From Xanthobacter aminoxidans (GTDB lineage Bacteria; Pseudomonadota; Alphaproteobacteria; Rhizobiales; Xanthobacteraceae): a DNA stretch of 64,000 nucleotides. The position numbers and the translations under genes were made by a program. Where the stretch lies: assembly GCF_023571765.1 (NCBI RefSeq), contig NZ_JAMJXC010000013.1, positions 1 to 64,000 on the forward strand, written 5' to 3'. Below, one piece after another: positions 24,157-33,201 of the stretch. The stretch's first letter is position 1. Every line of letters starts with the position of its first letter. The notes below the pieces were generated by a model. It searched no databases. It was not told the DNA's origin and saw only the letters and a program-made list of their open reading frames with translations.

Positions 24157-25731
24157 TTGGACCAGAAACAGGCCACGGCGGCGCAGCGCTATGCCGCGCT
24201 CGAAGGCGGGCGAGACCCGTTCTTGGATCGCGGTCGAGACTGCGCCGCCCTTACCGTACCTTACCTTCTACCGCCGTCCGGCTTCAGCCCGAACTCCAAG
24301 CTCGACACGCCCTTCCAGTCCCTGGGAGCGCGAGGTCAGCGGGTTCTAAGCTCGAAGCTCCTCCTCTCCCTCTTCCCCCCGAACACCCCGTTCTTTCGCT
24401 ACCAGATCGACGACCAAGCTCTTCAGCAGCTCACGCAATCAGACCAGATGCGCGGGACCGTTGAGCAGGCGCTGTCGTCCCGCGAGAAGGCGGTGCTCGC
24501 CGAGATGGAGAGCGCCCTGTTCCGGCCGGCCGCCTTCACCACCCTCCAGCACCTCATCGTGGTTGGCAACGTTCTCGTCTACGTTCCACCTAAAGGCCGC
24601 GTGAGGGTTTTCCGCCTCGACCAATACGTCGTCAAGCGCGACGCCTCCGGCAACTTGCTGGAGATCGTGGTCAAGGAAAGCGTGGCCCGCGCCGCACTCC
24701 CGCGCGAGACAGCCGCCGCCCTGGCGGACAAGCTCTCGAAGGGCACGCCGGGAGACGAGCATAAGGACCTGGACCTGTACACCCGCATCCACCTGGAAGG
24801 CGGAATGTGGAAGGTCTATCAGGAAATCTGCGACATCGTGGTCCCCGGCAGCACGGGCTCCTACACGCCCGATGCCCTGCCGTGGCTCCCTCTGCGCCTG
24901 TCGGTGCAGCCGGGCGAGGACTATGGCAGGTCCTATGTCGAGGAGTACCTGGGAGACCTGGACAGCCTGGAAGGGCTCGTCGAGGCCATCGTCGAGGGCT
25001 CGGCTGCAACCGCTCGCGTCATCTTCGTGGTGTCGCCCAATGGCACCGTGCAGCTTCGCCAGTTCGCGAAGGCCCGCACCGGAGACACCATCGCCGGATC
25101 GGCGGACGACGTCGGCGTCATCCAGACGAACCGTCAGGTTGACCTCTCCGTAGCCCGTCAGCAGGCCACCGACATCGCCCAGTCGCTGTCCTATGCCTTC
25201 ATGCTCAACGCTGCGGTGCAGCGCTCCGGCGAGCGCGTGACGGCCGAGGAAATCCGCTACATGGCCTCGGAGCTGGATGACGCCCTTGGCGGTGTCTACA
25301 CGCTCCTCGGCGCGGAGTTTCAGCTTCCCGTCGTGCGTCTGTTCGAGCGGAGGATGGAGAAGAACCGACAGGTTCCCCCGCTCCCCCACGACCTCGTCCA
25401 GCCCCAGATTGTCACCGGCCTCCAGGCCATCGGCCGGGGCTACGACCAACAGAACCTCAAGCTCTTCGTCGCCGACATCCTCCAGGTCCTCGGGCCGGAA
25501 CTCGCCATGAAGTTCCTCAACCCGCAGGAGTTCCTGAAGCGCTCGGCCGCGTCCTACGGCATCGACCCCGGCGGCCTCCTGGCCTCCGACGAGCAGCTCG
25601 CCCAGCAGGAACAGCAGGCGCAGATGCTGCAGCTCGTCCAGCAGCTCGGCCCCCAGGCCCTCCAGCAGCTCGGTGGCATGGCGCAGACGCAGATGAAGAT
25701 CGACAACCCCCCTCCCGCAAAGGCCCAATGA
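24157..25731 (+). CDS. Portal / head-tail connector protein, T7 gp8-like
   Basis: Forms the dodecameric ring at the capsid vertex for DNA packaging and tail attachment. 524 residues (T7 gp8 536) from TTG 24157. Family features: RYAALEGGRDPFLDRGRDCAALTVPYLLPP, FQSLGARGQRVLSSKLLLSLFPPNTPFF and a central VIQTNRQVDLSVARQQATDIAQSLSYAFML; the C-terminus is Gln-rich. Followed with a 4-base overlap by a small gene. Confidence 0.95.
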   Translation: MDQKQATAAQRYAALEGGRDPFLDRGRDCAALTVPYLLPPSGFSPNSKLDTPFQSLGARGQRVLSSKLLLSLFPPNTPFFRYQIDDQALQQLTQSDQMRGTVEQALSSREKAVLAEMESALFRPAAFTTLQHLIVVGNVLVYVPPKGRVRVFRLDQYVVKRDASGNLLEIVVKESVARAALPRETAAALADKLSKGTPGDEHKDLDLYTRIHLEGGMWKVYQEICDIVVPGSTGSYTPDALPWLPLRLSVQPGEDYGRSYVEEYLGDLDSLEGLVEAIVEGSAATARVIFVVSPNGTVQLRQFAKARTGDTIAGSADDVGVIQTNRQVDLSVARQQATDIAQSLSYAFMLNAAVQRSGERVTAEEIRYMASELDDALGGVYTLLGAEFQLPVVRLFERRMEKNRQVPPLPHDLVQPQIVTGLQAIGRGYDQQNLKLFVADILQVLGPELAMKFLNPQEFLKRSAASYGIDPGGLLASDEQLAQQEQQAQMLQLVQQLGPQALQQLGGMAQTQMKIDNPPPAKAQ

Positions 25732-25907
25732 ACACCAAGACCGCAACCAAGACTGCCGCCCCCGCCGACGAAGAGACCGAGACCAAGGTCGAAACCGCCA
25801 AGGCTGATGCGTCCGTTCCGGTGCCTACCTCTGCCCTCTTCCCCGAGACCGTGATGCCGGGGGCCAAGACCGAACTCCACAACGGGTTGGTCCTGGAGAG
25901 CTTCTGA
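25728..25907 (+). CDS. Small phage protein between portal and scaffold
   Basis: A 59-residue protein rich in Thr/Ala/Glu at the N-terminus (MNTKTATKTAAPADEETET) with a more ordered end (LFPETVMPGAKTELHNGLVLESF). ATG overlaps the portal stop. Many T7-like phages have a short gene here; no function known. Confidence 0.55.
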   Translation: MNTKTATKTAAPADEETETKVETAKADASVPVPTSALFPETVMPGAKTELHNGLVLESF

Positions 25908-25909
25908 AC

Positions 25910-26722
25910 GTGGTTGAGACCGTCACCTTCGCGCCGGCCACCACCGGCTCGGAGGCTCCTCCCGCAGTACAAGAGCCCGCCGCCCCCGCCAACCTGGAAA
26001 AGGCGCTTTCCGATACCAAGGCCGAACTGACCCGCGTTCATCAGGAGCTGGCCGCGCTGAAGAAGGCTCCGGAAGCCCACGTCCAGGAGCCGCCCCCGGC
26101 CACTCCCGAGACGCCTGCCGTTCCTGAAGGCACCCCCGCCAAGGAGCCGCCCCCGGCCGAGCCCCCGAAGCAGACCGAGGAGCAGAAGGCGGCCGAGGAT
26201 GCCGTCAAGGCGGCCGGCCTCGACGTCGCTTCCTACCAGGACGAGTTCGACACCACCGGAGATGTCTCCCCCGAGAGCCGCGAGAAGCTGGCCGAGGGCC
26301 TCAAGGGCCTGTTCGGAGATCAGGCTCGCGCCGTGGTGGACAAGTTCATCGACGGCCAGAAGGCCGCCTCCGCCGCCCGCACCGCTGAGTTGTTCTCGGC
26401 AGGTGGTGGGGAGGCCGGCTACAAGGAAATGGTCGCCTGGGCCAAGACCGCGCTCACGCCGGCCGAGATCGCCCAGTTCGACAGCACGATCACCAGCGGT
26501 GACCACAACGCCGCACTCTTCGCGATCAAGGGCCTTCGCTCTCGCTTCGAGGGCGCCAACGGCCACGAGCCACAGCTCCTCAATGCCGGCCAGCCGATTG
26601 CCACCAAGAGTGGCTTCAGCAGCGTCTACGAGATGACCAAGGCCATGGCCGATCCCCGCTATTCCTCCGACCCCGCATACCGAGCCGAGGTCGAGCAAAG
26701 GGTCTTTAAGTCCAGCTTCTGA
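25910..26722 (+). CDS. Scaffolding / capsid assembly protein, T7 gp9-like
   Basis: Guides procapsid formation and leaves before DNA packaging. 270 residues from GTG 25910: acidic, Pro/Ala/Glu-rich with an early coiled-coil segment (LEKALSDTKAELTRVHQELAALKKA), then a helical C-terminal half with AGYKEMVAWAKTALTPAEIAQFDSTI and a YEMTKAMADPRYSSDPAYR block near the end, both typical of gp9 homologues. Confidence 0.9.
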   Translation: MVETVTFAPATTGSEAPPAVQEPAAPANLEKALSDTKAELTRVHQELAALKKAPEAHVQEPPPATPETPAVPEGTPAKEPPPAEPPKQTEEQKAAEDAVKAAGLDVASYQDEFDTTGDVSPESREKLAEGLKGLFGDQARAVVDKFIDGQKAASAARTAELFSAGGGEAGYKEMVAWAKTALTPAEIAQFDSTITSGDHNAALFAIKGLRSRFEGANGHEPQLLNAGQPIATKSGFSSVYEMTKAMADPRYSSDPAYRAEVEQRVFKSSF

Positions 26723-27510
26723 TGCCCACCATGAAAATCTCCAAGCGAGGCCTCGACTTCATCAAGGGCTTCGAGAGCTTCGTCGCATACCCCTATGACG
26801 ACCTCCTGGCGCCCGTAAAGGGCAAGTACCGGGAGTGGACCGGAAGCCCGCTCAAGGGTACCGCCACTATCGGCTACGGCCACACCAACGCCGCCAAGCA
26901 TTCCCTTCGCGTCGTCCCCGGCATCTCCATCACTGAGGAGGAAGCGTCTGAAATCCTGGACGTGGACCTCGACGAGTGTGAAGGGGACGTCAACCGGCTC
27001 GTGAAGGTGCCGCTCTCCCAGGGCCAGTTCGATGCCCTGGTGTCGTTCACCTTCAACTGCGGCACCGGCAACCTCAAGAAGCTCATCGCCCCTTTGAACC
27101 GGGGTGACTATGACGGCACCCGCGCCAAGTTCGCGCTCTACACCCGCTCGAAGGGCAAGGTCCTCAATGGCCTCGTCCGCCGCCGCACCGGCGAGGTGGC
27201 GCTGTGGGACGCGGACTACGACTACGCCGCCAAGAACCTGCCCGCCGCGCCCTCCAACGTCCCCGAGCAGGTGGACGCCCCCAAGGCGCCGGTCCCGGTC
27301 AAGACCATCCTCTCGTCCGCCACCGGCACCGCCGTGGTTTTGGCGGGAGTTCAGCAGGTCTCCGACACAGTGTCGGCCGTGTCCGAGCCGATGAAGCAGG
27401 CTGTCGGCATCGTGTCCGGCATCGGCTCCATTGGCCCGGCCGTTCTCGTCGCCGTGGTGGCTGCCGCCGTTGCCGGTGGCGCCGTCTATTTCCTGATGCG
27501 CCGGGCGTGA
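26722..27510 (+). CDS. Endolysin, GH24 lysozyme with C-terminal membrane segment
   Basis: Cleaves peptidoglycan at lysis. Residues ~1-160 are a GH24 (T4-lysozyme-type) domain: KGFESFVAYPYDDLLAP with catalytic Glu ~17, GTATIGYGHT with the Asp/Thr region, LSQGQFDALVSFTFNCG and RRTGEVALW. After a linker, residues ~195-262 have hydrophobic stretches (VGIVSGIGSIGPAVLVAVVAAAVAGGAVYFLM). The C-terminal anchor is unusual for a lysozyme. T7 has an amidase (gp3.5) in the early region; here the lysis enzyme sits between scaffold and capsid genes. Confidence 0.9.
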   Translation: MPTMKISKRGLDFIKGFESFVAYPYDDLLAPVKGKYREWTGSPLKGTATIGYGHTNAAKHSLRVVPGISITEEEASEILDVDLDECEGDVNRLVKVPLSQGQFDALVSFTFNCGTGNLKKLIAPLNRGDYDGTRAKFALYTRSKGKVLNGLVRRRTGEVALWDADYDYAAKNLPAAPSNVPEQVDAPKAPVPVKTILSSATGTAVVLAGVQQVSDTVSAVSEPMKQAVGIVSGIGSIGPAVLVAVVAAAVAGGAVYFLMRRA

Positions 27511-27761
27511 CCGCGCTCCTCGCGTGGATCGTCAACCTCCTCTCCCCGTTCAAGAAGTACCTCGCCATCTTCGGCGTGGTCTTCACCCTCCTCGGCGCCG
27601 TGTTCCTCAAGGGGCGCGGTGCCGGAAAGGCGGCCGAGCGGAAGGCCCAGACGGATGCCATCCAGAAGATCGAAAGGGAATGGGATGCGATTGACAGCGC
27701 TCCTTCTGCCGCTGGCGATGCTTTTGACAGCCTGCGTCAGCGAGCCCGTCCGGGCCGTTAA
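27507..27761 (+). CDS. i-spanin (Rz-like)
   Basis: An 84-residue inner-membrane protein from GTG 27507 (GTGA overlap with the lysozyme). One N-terminal transmembrane helix (YLAIFGVVFTLLGAVFL) is followed by a charged periplasmic coiled coil (AGKAAERKAQTDAIQKIEREWDAI). The gene overlaps the lipoprotein gene in another frame, the classic Rz/Rz1 arrangement that disrupts the outer membrane in the last step of lysis. Confidence 0.8.
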   Translation: MTALLAWIVNLLSPFKKYLAIFGVVFTLLGAVFLKGRGAGKAAERKAQTDAIQKIEREWDAIDSAPSAAGDAFDSLRQRARPGR

Positions 27762-27900
27762 GTGCCCCTCCCTCATCGCCCCGCCCACTGCCACCATCGA
27801 CGTGATGGAGAAGGCGTGTAAGGCCGGCGACACGGCCACCTGCAACTATGCGGTGGCCCTCGACAAGCACTACCAGAAGCTCGACCGCTGCGGCGGTTGA
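27685..27900 (+). CDS. o-spanin lipoprotein (Rz1-like)
   Basis: A 71-residue lipoprotein starting at ATG 27685 inside the i-spanin gene in the +1 frame. MRLTALLLPLAMLLTAC is a signal with lipobox LTAC (Cys 17). The mature part has three more Cys (KCPSL, KACKAGDTATCNY, DRCGG). Outer-membrane partner of the i-spanin, completing a lysis cassette with the lysozyme. Confidence 0.8.
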   Translation: MRLTALLLPLAMLLTACVSEPVRAVKCPSLIAPPTATIDVMEKACKAGDTATCNYAVALDKHYQKLDRCGG

Positions 27901-28125
27901 AACTGGCTGTGTTCCCTGGGGACCGCCTCTGCCATCCTCCGGGGTGGTATGCGCCCCAGGGCAAGCATTCCTGAAAGCGCGTGAAGCAGTGCCCCTCTCT
28001 AGGGGGCTGCCACGGCTCCGCATTACAGCGGCTGTCGCAGAAGAGCTGAGGTTCTCTCTCCGACAACTACCGACCCGTGTGCTGGATGCCGAGGAACCAT
28101 CCTCCCGCATTCAGGAATTTTCTAA
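27901..28125 (+). other. Leader region of the capsid gene
   Basis: 225 bases without a gene. It contains a hairpin around 27992-28010 (GCCCC TCTCTA GGGGGC) whose CTCTCTAG stretch only partly resembles the phage promoters, so I do not call it one. A long structured leader before the most strongly expressed gene is expected; T7 has its phi10 promoter and leader here. Confidence 0.5.
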
Positions 28126-29061
28126 GTGACCAATACCACTGTCAGCCGCCTCGGCCAGATCAACGGCGCAGGCGACGTTCAGGCCCTCTTCCTCAAGCTC
28201 TTCTCTGGTGAGGTGCTCACCGAGTTCGAGCGCATCAACATCTTCAAGGGCCTCCACTTCGTCCGCCAGATCAGCAACGGCAAGTCCGCCCAGTTCCCGC
28301 TGATCGGCCGGGCTACCTCCGGCTATCACACGCCCGGCAACTGGATCGACGGCAGCTCCATCGACCACGCCGAGACGATCATCACCGTGGACGACCTCCT
28401 CCAGTCGAACGTGTTCATCGCGAACGTGGACGAGGCCATGAACCACTATGACGTGCGCGGCCCCTACTCGAAGGAGCTGGGTCAGGCCCTGGCGTTCGCC
28501 TATGACAGCAACGTCGCCCGCGTCATCACCCTGGCGGCGCGTGCTGCATCCCCGCTGACCGGCCGTCCCGGCGGCTCCCGGATCACCGACGCCGCGATGG
28601 CGACCGACCCGGCGAAGCTGGAAGCGGCCCTGTTCACCGCCGCCCAGACCCTGGACGAGAAGAACGTCGGCCTCACCGACACCCAGGCGGTGTTCCGCCC
28701 GGCGCAGTATTACCTCCTCGCCCAGCGCGACCGTCTGGTGGACACCACCCTCGGCGCTCGCGGTTCTGTCGCGACGGGCCGCGTGGACACCATCGCCGGC
28801 TTCCCCATCGTGAAGTCGAACCACGTCCCGTCCACCAACGTGACGACCGGCCCGGCCAAGTACCAGGGCGACTTCCGCACCACCGTGGGCCTCGTCTTCA
28901 ACAAGATGGCCGCCGGCACCGTGCAGCTCATGGATATGTCCATGGAGAGCGAATACGAAATTCGCCGCCAGGGCACGTTCTTCATCGCCAAGTACCTCGT
29001 GGGTCACGGCATTCTGCGGCCCGACTGCGCGATTGAGGTCGCGACCGGCGCGGTGGCGTAA
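28126..29061 (+). CDS. Major capsid protein, T7 gp10-like
   Basis: HK97-fold shell protein, 311 residues (T7 gp10A 345) from GTG 28126. Family segments: LFLKLFSGEVLTEFERINIF, HFVRQISNGKSAQFPLIGRA, HTPGNWIDG, VDEAMNHYDVRGPYSKELGQALA and GFPIVKSNHVPSTNV. A strong terminator follows directly, as in T7. Confidence 0.95.
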   Translation: MTNTTVSRLGQINGAGDVQALFLKLFSGEVLTEFERINIFKGLHFVRQISNGKSAQFPLIGRATSGYHTPGNWIDGSSIDHAETIITVDDLLQSNVFIANVDEAMNHYDVRGPYSKELGQALAFAYDSNVARVITLAARAASPLTGRPGGSRITDAAMATDPAKLEAALFTAAQTLDEKNVGLTDTQAVFRPAQYYLLAQRDRLVDTTLGARGSVATGRVDTIAGFPIVKSNHVPSTNVTTGPAKYQGDFRTTVGLVFNKMAAGTVQLMDMSMESEYEIRRQGTFFIAKYLVGHGILRPDCAIEVATGAVA

Positions 29062-29080
29062 CCTTCCCTTCAACTCCAAT

Positions 29081-29114
29081 GGCAGAGGTCCCTCACGGGG
29101 CTTCTGCCTTTTTT
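29081..29114 (+). terminator. Intrinsic terminator after the capsid gene (T-phi position)
   Basis: GGCAGAGG / CTTCTGCC closes an inner CCC/GGG stem and is followed by CTTTTTT. It starts 20 bases after the capsid stop, exactly where T7 has T-phi, which limits but does not abolish polymerase read-through into the tail genes. Confidence 0.88.
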
Positions 29115-29118
29115 CGAA

Positions 29119-29715
29119 GTGACCGCACCTCTCCTCACACCGACCACCGAACTGGAGGCCGTAAACGCGCTTCTCTCCGCCATCGGGGAGAGCCCTGTGG
29201 AAACCCTCCTGACCGTGCTCCCGGCTGATGCCGGCACGGCCCTGGCCTCCATCCGACGCTTCTCTCGCCAGCTCCAGAAATCGGGCTGGTCCTTCAACTC
29301 CGAGGAGAATTTCCCGCTGTCTCCCAATACGGACGGCGAGATCATCCTCCCCCTCAACACCCTCAAGGTGGACCCTTCCGACCCGTCGTGCCCTTACGTT
29401 CAGCGTGGCGGGCGCCTCTATGATCCGGTGGGCCACACCTACGACATCGGCCAGCCGGTGAAGGTGGACATCGTCTTCGGTCTCGACTTCTACGAGCTTC
29501 CAGAGACGGCCCGCAATTTCATCGTGATCGCCGCCGGCCGCCGCTTCGAGGACCAGTTCCTTGGAGCCGACAACCTGCACAACTATTCCGTCAAGGACGA
29601 GCAGGCCGCCTGGGCCGAGTTCGTGTCGGACGAAGCGGAGAACGAGGACCTCAACGTTCTCGACGCCTCGCTTCCGTCCCGCATCCTCCGCCGCCGGAGC
29701 CGCTCGTGGGCCTAA
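29119..29715 (+). CDS. Tail tubular protein A, T7 gp11-like
   Basis: Adaptor ring between portal and nozzle. 198 residues (T7 gp11 196) from GTG 29119: ELEAVNALLSAIGESPVETL, GWSFNSEENFPLSPNTDGEI, and the C-terminal ARNFIVIAAGRRFEDQFLG, KDEQAAWAEF, all gp11 hallmarks. Overlaps the gp12 gene. Confidence 0.95.
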   Translation: MTAPLLTPTTELEAVNALLSAIGESPVETLLTVLPADAGTALASIRRFSRQLQKSGWSFNSEENFPLSPNTDGEIILPLNTLKVDPSDPSCPYVQRGGRLYDPVGHTYDIGQPVKVDIVFGLDFYELPETARNFIVIAAGRRFEDQFLGADNLHNYSVKDEQAAWAEFVSDEAENEDLNVLDASLPSRILRRRSRSWA

Positions 29716-32192
29716 TCACGGGCGAGCTTCCGGGGCTCTACAACGGCGTCTCCCAGCAGGCCGTTGCCATGCGCCTACCCACCCAGGGGGAGCTTCAGGA
29801 GAACTTCGACTCAACCCTCGTGGCCGGCCTGAAGAAGCGCCCGCCGTTCGAGCACGTCGCCAACATCCCCGTCTCAGACGGCGAGATGTTCATGCACATG
29901 ATCGTGCGCGACGAGACCGAGCGCTATGTTCTGGTGATCCGCAACGGGAAGCCCTACATCTTCGACTTCGAGGGCAACGCCTGCGCCGTCAACGCTCCGT
30001 CCGGCTACAGCTACCTGTCCGGAGGCGATGGGGATTATGCTGCGCTGACGGTGGCGGACTACACCTTTATTGTCAATCGGAACAAGAAGGTGGCAGTCTC
30101 TTCCGCCACGTTCGCGACGCGGCCCTACGAGGCGCTCATCAACATCCTCCAGGGCAACTACTCCAAGACCTACACGGTGGATATTGACGGCACCCGTGTC
30201 GCGGAATACCGGACCCCAGGTGGCGGCATCTATGGCTCCGCCAACTGCGCATCAACCGAGAACATCGCCCAAATCCTCATGACCGGGACCATGGCCTCCG
30301 GAGGTGGCGTGTTCTATATGGGGATGGCCCCCAACGGTACGGAGGGCCGGGCCATCTGGGGCAACTCGGAGGACAACTACCAGATCATCGACAACGCTGG
30401 CATGGTCTTCAAGATCATGTCCAAGCGTGGCATCACGTCCGCCAATGGATGGGACGTCACTCGGTACACCAGCGCGATCTACATCCAGCATCCTTCTGCG
30501 GACTTCTCCATTGCGGTCGGCGACGGCTATAATGGCAATGCCGCCAAGGTGGTGAAGACGCAGACACAGCGGTTCTCGGACCTGCCCAGTTTCGCCCCCA
30601 TCGGCTACACCGTCGAGATCACCGGCTCCGATGGCACCACCACCGACAGCTATTGGGTGTGGGCGCAGAAGGACGGGGACAACGACGGAAACTCCCAGAT
30701 CATCTGGAAGGAGACCTGCAAGCCCGGCTCCCGCAAGGGCCTGGACGCCTCGACCATGCCGCACATCCTGGTGCGCGAGGCGGACGGTAGCTTCACCTTC
30801 AAGCCAGCATCCTGGAACGAGCGTGAGTGCGGTGACGACGAGGACGTCAACCCGGACCCGTCCTTTGTGGGCGGGACCATCCAGGACGTCTTCTTCCACC
30901 ACAACCGGCTCGGCTTCCTCTCCGACGAGAACGTCATACTCTCGCGCTCTGGGGACTTCTTCAACTTCTACCGGACCACGGCCACCGCCTATCTGGATGA
31001 CGACCCCATTGACGTCGCCGCCAGTCACGTCAAGGTGTCGATCATGCGGCATGTAGTGCCCACCCAGGACAACCTCATCCTGTTCTCGGATGGAACCCAG
31101 TTCCGCCTATCCGGCAACGAGACACTGACCCCCAAGTCGGTATCCCTTCGGCCGATGACAGAGTTCTCCTCGTCCCCCACCGTGCCTCCGGTGGCCGTTG
31201 GCAAGAGCGTCTTCTTCATCGCCGACAGCACCGCCAGCCGGGACTACGCGGCGGTCTACGACTTCTTCTACGACAACAACAGCGAGACCGGAGACGCTGA
31301 CAACGTCACCGCCCATACCCCGAGCTACATTCCAACAGGCGTCACCCAAATCATCGGGAGCCCGGACGAGAGCTGCCTCGCCGTCCTGACCGATGGAGAC
31401 CCTTCGGCGGTCTACATCCATCGCTTCTATTGGGCGGGCCAGAACAAGGTACAGTCCGCCTGGATGCGCTGGACGACCGCAGGGACCATCCTTCGCGCCG
31501 CCTTCATCAAGTCCGACATCTACGCCCTGGTGGCCCGGCCCGGCGGGACATGCCTGGAGAAGCTCCGCATGAGCACCTCCGCGCTCGACGCCGACCACGG
31601 CTACCTCATCCACTTGGACCGGCGCGTGACCTCGGACCAGCTCAAGTCCCCGGTGTATAAGGCATCATCCGAGGTCACCACCTACACGTTGCCTTTCGTT
31701 CCCCAGGACGGCATCATAGCCGTGTCGTCCGGGCGGATGCTCGACGTCTCCTCCATCGGAGGTGTGTCGGTGTCCCTCAAGGGGGACACGCGGGGGAAGC
31801 TGGTCTATTTTGGCTACCCCTATGAGAGCCGGTACCGCTTCTCGACGCTCTTTGCTCGGGGCCAGTCCGCCGATGGAAGCTCCATTGCGAAGATCAACGG
31901 TCGCCTCCAGCTCCACCACCTCGCTTTGTCGTTCGACAAAACCGGGTACTTCCGGGTTGAGGTGACGCCTGACGGGCGCTCCCTCCGGTCCGAGGAATAC
32001 CACGGCAGAGTGCTTGGGGACTCCAGGCACGTCTTCGGCACCGTAAAGCCCGAGAACCGGCGCTGGAGCGTGCCCATCATGAGCCGCAATGACAGGGTCA
32101 TCATCGACCTCGTCAACGATAGCTGGCTTCCAAGTTCATTCATCTCCGCTTCCTGGCGGGGTATGTGGAACCAGAACAACATGGAGAGATAG
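29706..32192 (+). CDS. Tail tubular protein B (nozzle), T7 gp12-like
   Basis: Forms the hexameric tail nozzle. 828 residues (T7 gp12 794) from GTG 29706. The N-terminus LPGLYNGVSQQAVAMRLPTQGELQENF ... GLKKRPPFE is the family signature; later VFFHHNRLGFLSDENVILSRSGDFFNFY and VVPTQDNLILFSDGTQFRLSG are conserved. Starts inside the gp11 gene, giving a 10-base overlap. Confidence 0.95.
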   Translation: MGLITGELPGLYNGVSQQAVAMRLPTQGELQENFDSTLVAGLKKRPPFEHVANIPVSDGEMFMHMIVRDETERYVLVIRNGKPYIFDFEGNACAVNAPSGYSYLSGGDGDYAALTVADYTFIVNRNKKVAVSSATFATRPYEALINILQGNYSKTYTVDIDGTRVAEYRTPGGGIYGSANCASTENIAQILMTGTMASGGGVFYMGMAPNGTEGRAIWGNSEDNYQIIDNAGMVFKIMSKRGITSANGWDVTRYTSAIYIQHPSADFSIAVGDGYNGNAAKVVKTQTQRFSDLPSFAPIGYTVEITGSDGTTTDSYWVWAQKDGDNDGNSQIIWKETCKPGSRKGLDASTMPHILVREADGSFTFKPASWNERECGDDEDVNPDPSFVGGTIQDVFFHHNRLGFLSDENVILSRSGDFFNFYRTTATAYLDDDPIDVAASHVKVSIMRHVVPTQDNLILFSDGTQFRLSGNETLTPKSVSLRPMTEFSSSPTVPPVAVGKSVFFIADSTASRDYAAVYDFFYDNNSETGDADNVTAHTPSYIPTGVTQIIGSPDESCLAVLTDGDPSAVYIHRFYWAGQNKVQSAWMRWTTAGTILRAAFIKSDIYALVARPGGTCLEKLRMSTSALDADHGYLIHLDRRVTSDQLKSPVYKASSEVTTYTLPFVPQDGIIAVSSGRMLDVSSIGGVSVSLKGDTRGKLVYFGYPYESRYRFSTLFARGQSADGSSIAKINGRLQLHHLALSFDKTGYFRVEVTPDGRSLRSEEYHGRVLGDSRHVFGTVKPENRRWSVPIMSRNDRVIIDLVNDSWLPSSFISASWRGMWNQNNMER

Positions 32193-32194
32193 AC

Positions 32195-32722
32195 GTGGGA
32201 TACATCGTCAAGGCCACTGAAGAACACGCCCGAGCCCTGGCGCCCATCCTGCGGCCGGCTGACCGGGCCGAGATCGAGGCACTCACCGGCCGCGAGCCGT
32301 TGGGGGTGCTTCTGGAAATGGTCCGGGAGCACGACGCCTGGGCGATGTATTCCGACGCCGGGGAGCTGGCGGGAATGTGCGGCGTGGACCCGATCTACCC
32401 GCCAACCCCCGACTACCCCGGCGTTCTCAAGACCGGAACCCCGAAGCTCGGTCAGCCGTGGATGATGGGCAGCGACGTGCTCGACAAGCACACCGTCGAG
32501 TTCCTCCGCGCCAGCCGCAAGTGGGTGGAGGAACAGCAGGCCCGGTATGAGACCCTGAACAACGTTGTTGATGCCCGCAATGCGAAGCACATTCAGTGGC
32601 TCAAGTGGCTGGGTTTCGAGGTCGCCAAGGAGCCCATCCTGTGGGGCTCGAAGCTCCTCCCGTTCTACCCATTTGAAAGGACCAGAAGCACGCCATGTGC
32701 GTCGCCGCTCTTCCCCTCCTGA
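32195..32722 (+). CDS. Internal virion protein A, T7 gp13-like
   Basis: A 175-residue protein from GTG 32195 (MGYIVKATEEHARALAPILRPADRAEIEALTG). The fold is GNAT-like in this family: a sensor of position between tail and core genes, with PLGVLLEMVREHDAWAMYSDAGELAGMCGV and a terminal HIQWLKWLGFEVAKEPILWG. Required for infectivity but not for particle structure in T7. An upstream ATG at 32165 is open but lies within gp12. Confidence 0.82.
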   Translation: MGYIVKATEEHARALAPILRPADRAEIEALTGREPLGVLLEMVREHDAWAMYSDAGELAGMCGVDPIYPPTPDYPGVLKTGTPKLGQPWMMGSDVLDKHTVEFLRASRKWVEEQQARYETLNNVVDARNAKHIQWLKWLGFEVAKEPILWGSKLLPFYPFERTRSTPCASPLFPS

Positions 32723-33201
32723 GCCTGGGCCTGAGCATTGCCGGCGGTGTCGCCAGCTATCAGGCCGCGAAGTCCCAGGCGGACGCGCAGAACCAGATGT
32801 ACCGCGAGAACGCTCGCGACGCGAACAAGGCGGCGGACAACCAGTATGCCGCGCTCCAGCACAAGAGCATCCAGGAGCGCAACGCCGCCGACCAGAAGCT
32901 CTTCGAGAACAATATAGACGCCCTCCGCGCCCGCTCCCAGGCCCGAACTTCGGCTGGCGAGGCGGGCGTGACCGGCCTCTCCGTCAACGCCCTCGTCAAT
33001 GACCTGTGGGCGCAGCAGGGGCGCCGGGACGACGCAACCATGCAGAACTATCAGACGGCGCGGGATGACGCCTACGCCCAGATGGATCAGGTGAAGGCCA
33101 ACACCCAGTCCCGCATCAATTCCGTGCAGCGGGCCAAGAGCCCCAGCTTCCTGCCGTTCCTCATCGGCGGCATCTCCGGCGGCCTGGGGGCGTTCGGCTG
33201 A
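32695..33201 (+). CDS. Internal virion protein B, T7 gp14-like
   Basis: Ejected first and thought to form the outer-membrane channel. 168 residues: hydrophobic start (MCVAALPLLSLGLSIAGGVASYQAA) then a long Gln/Ala/Asp-rich helix with repeated AQNQMYREN and QYAALQHKSIQERN patterns, and a Gly-rich hydrophobic end FLPFLIGGISGGLGAFG. Length and position match gp14 (196). Confidence 0.88.
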   Translation: MCVAALPLLSLGLSIAGGVASYQAAKSQADAQNQMYRENARDANKAADNQYAALQHKSIQERNAADQKLFENNIDALRARSQARTSAGEAGVTGLSVNALVNDLWAQQGRRDDATMQNYQTARDDAYAQMDQVKANTQSRINSVQRAKSPSFLPFLIGGISGGLGAFG

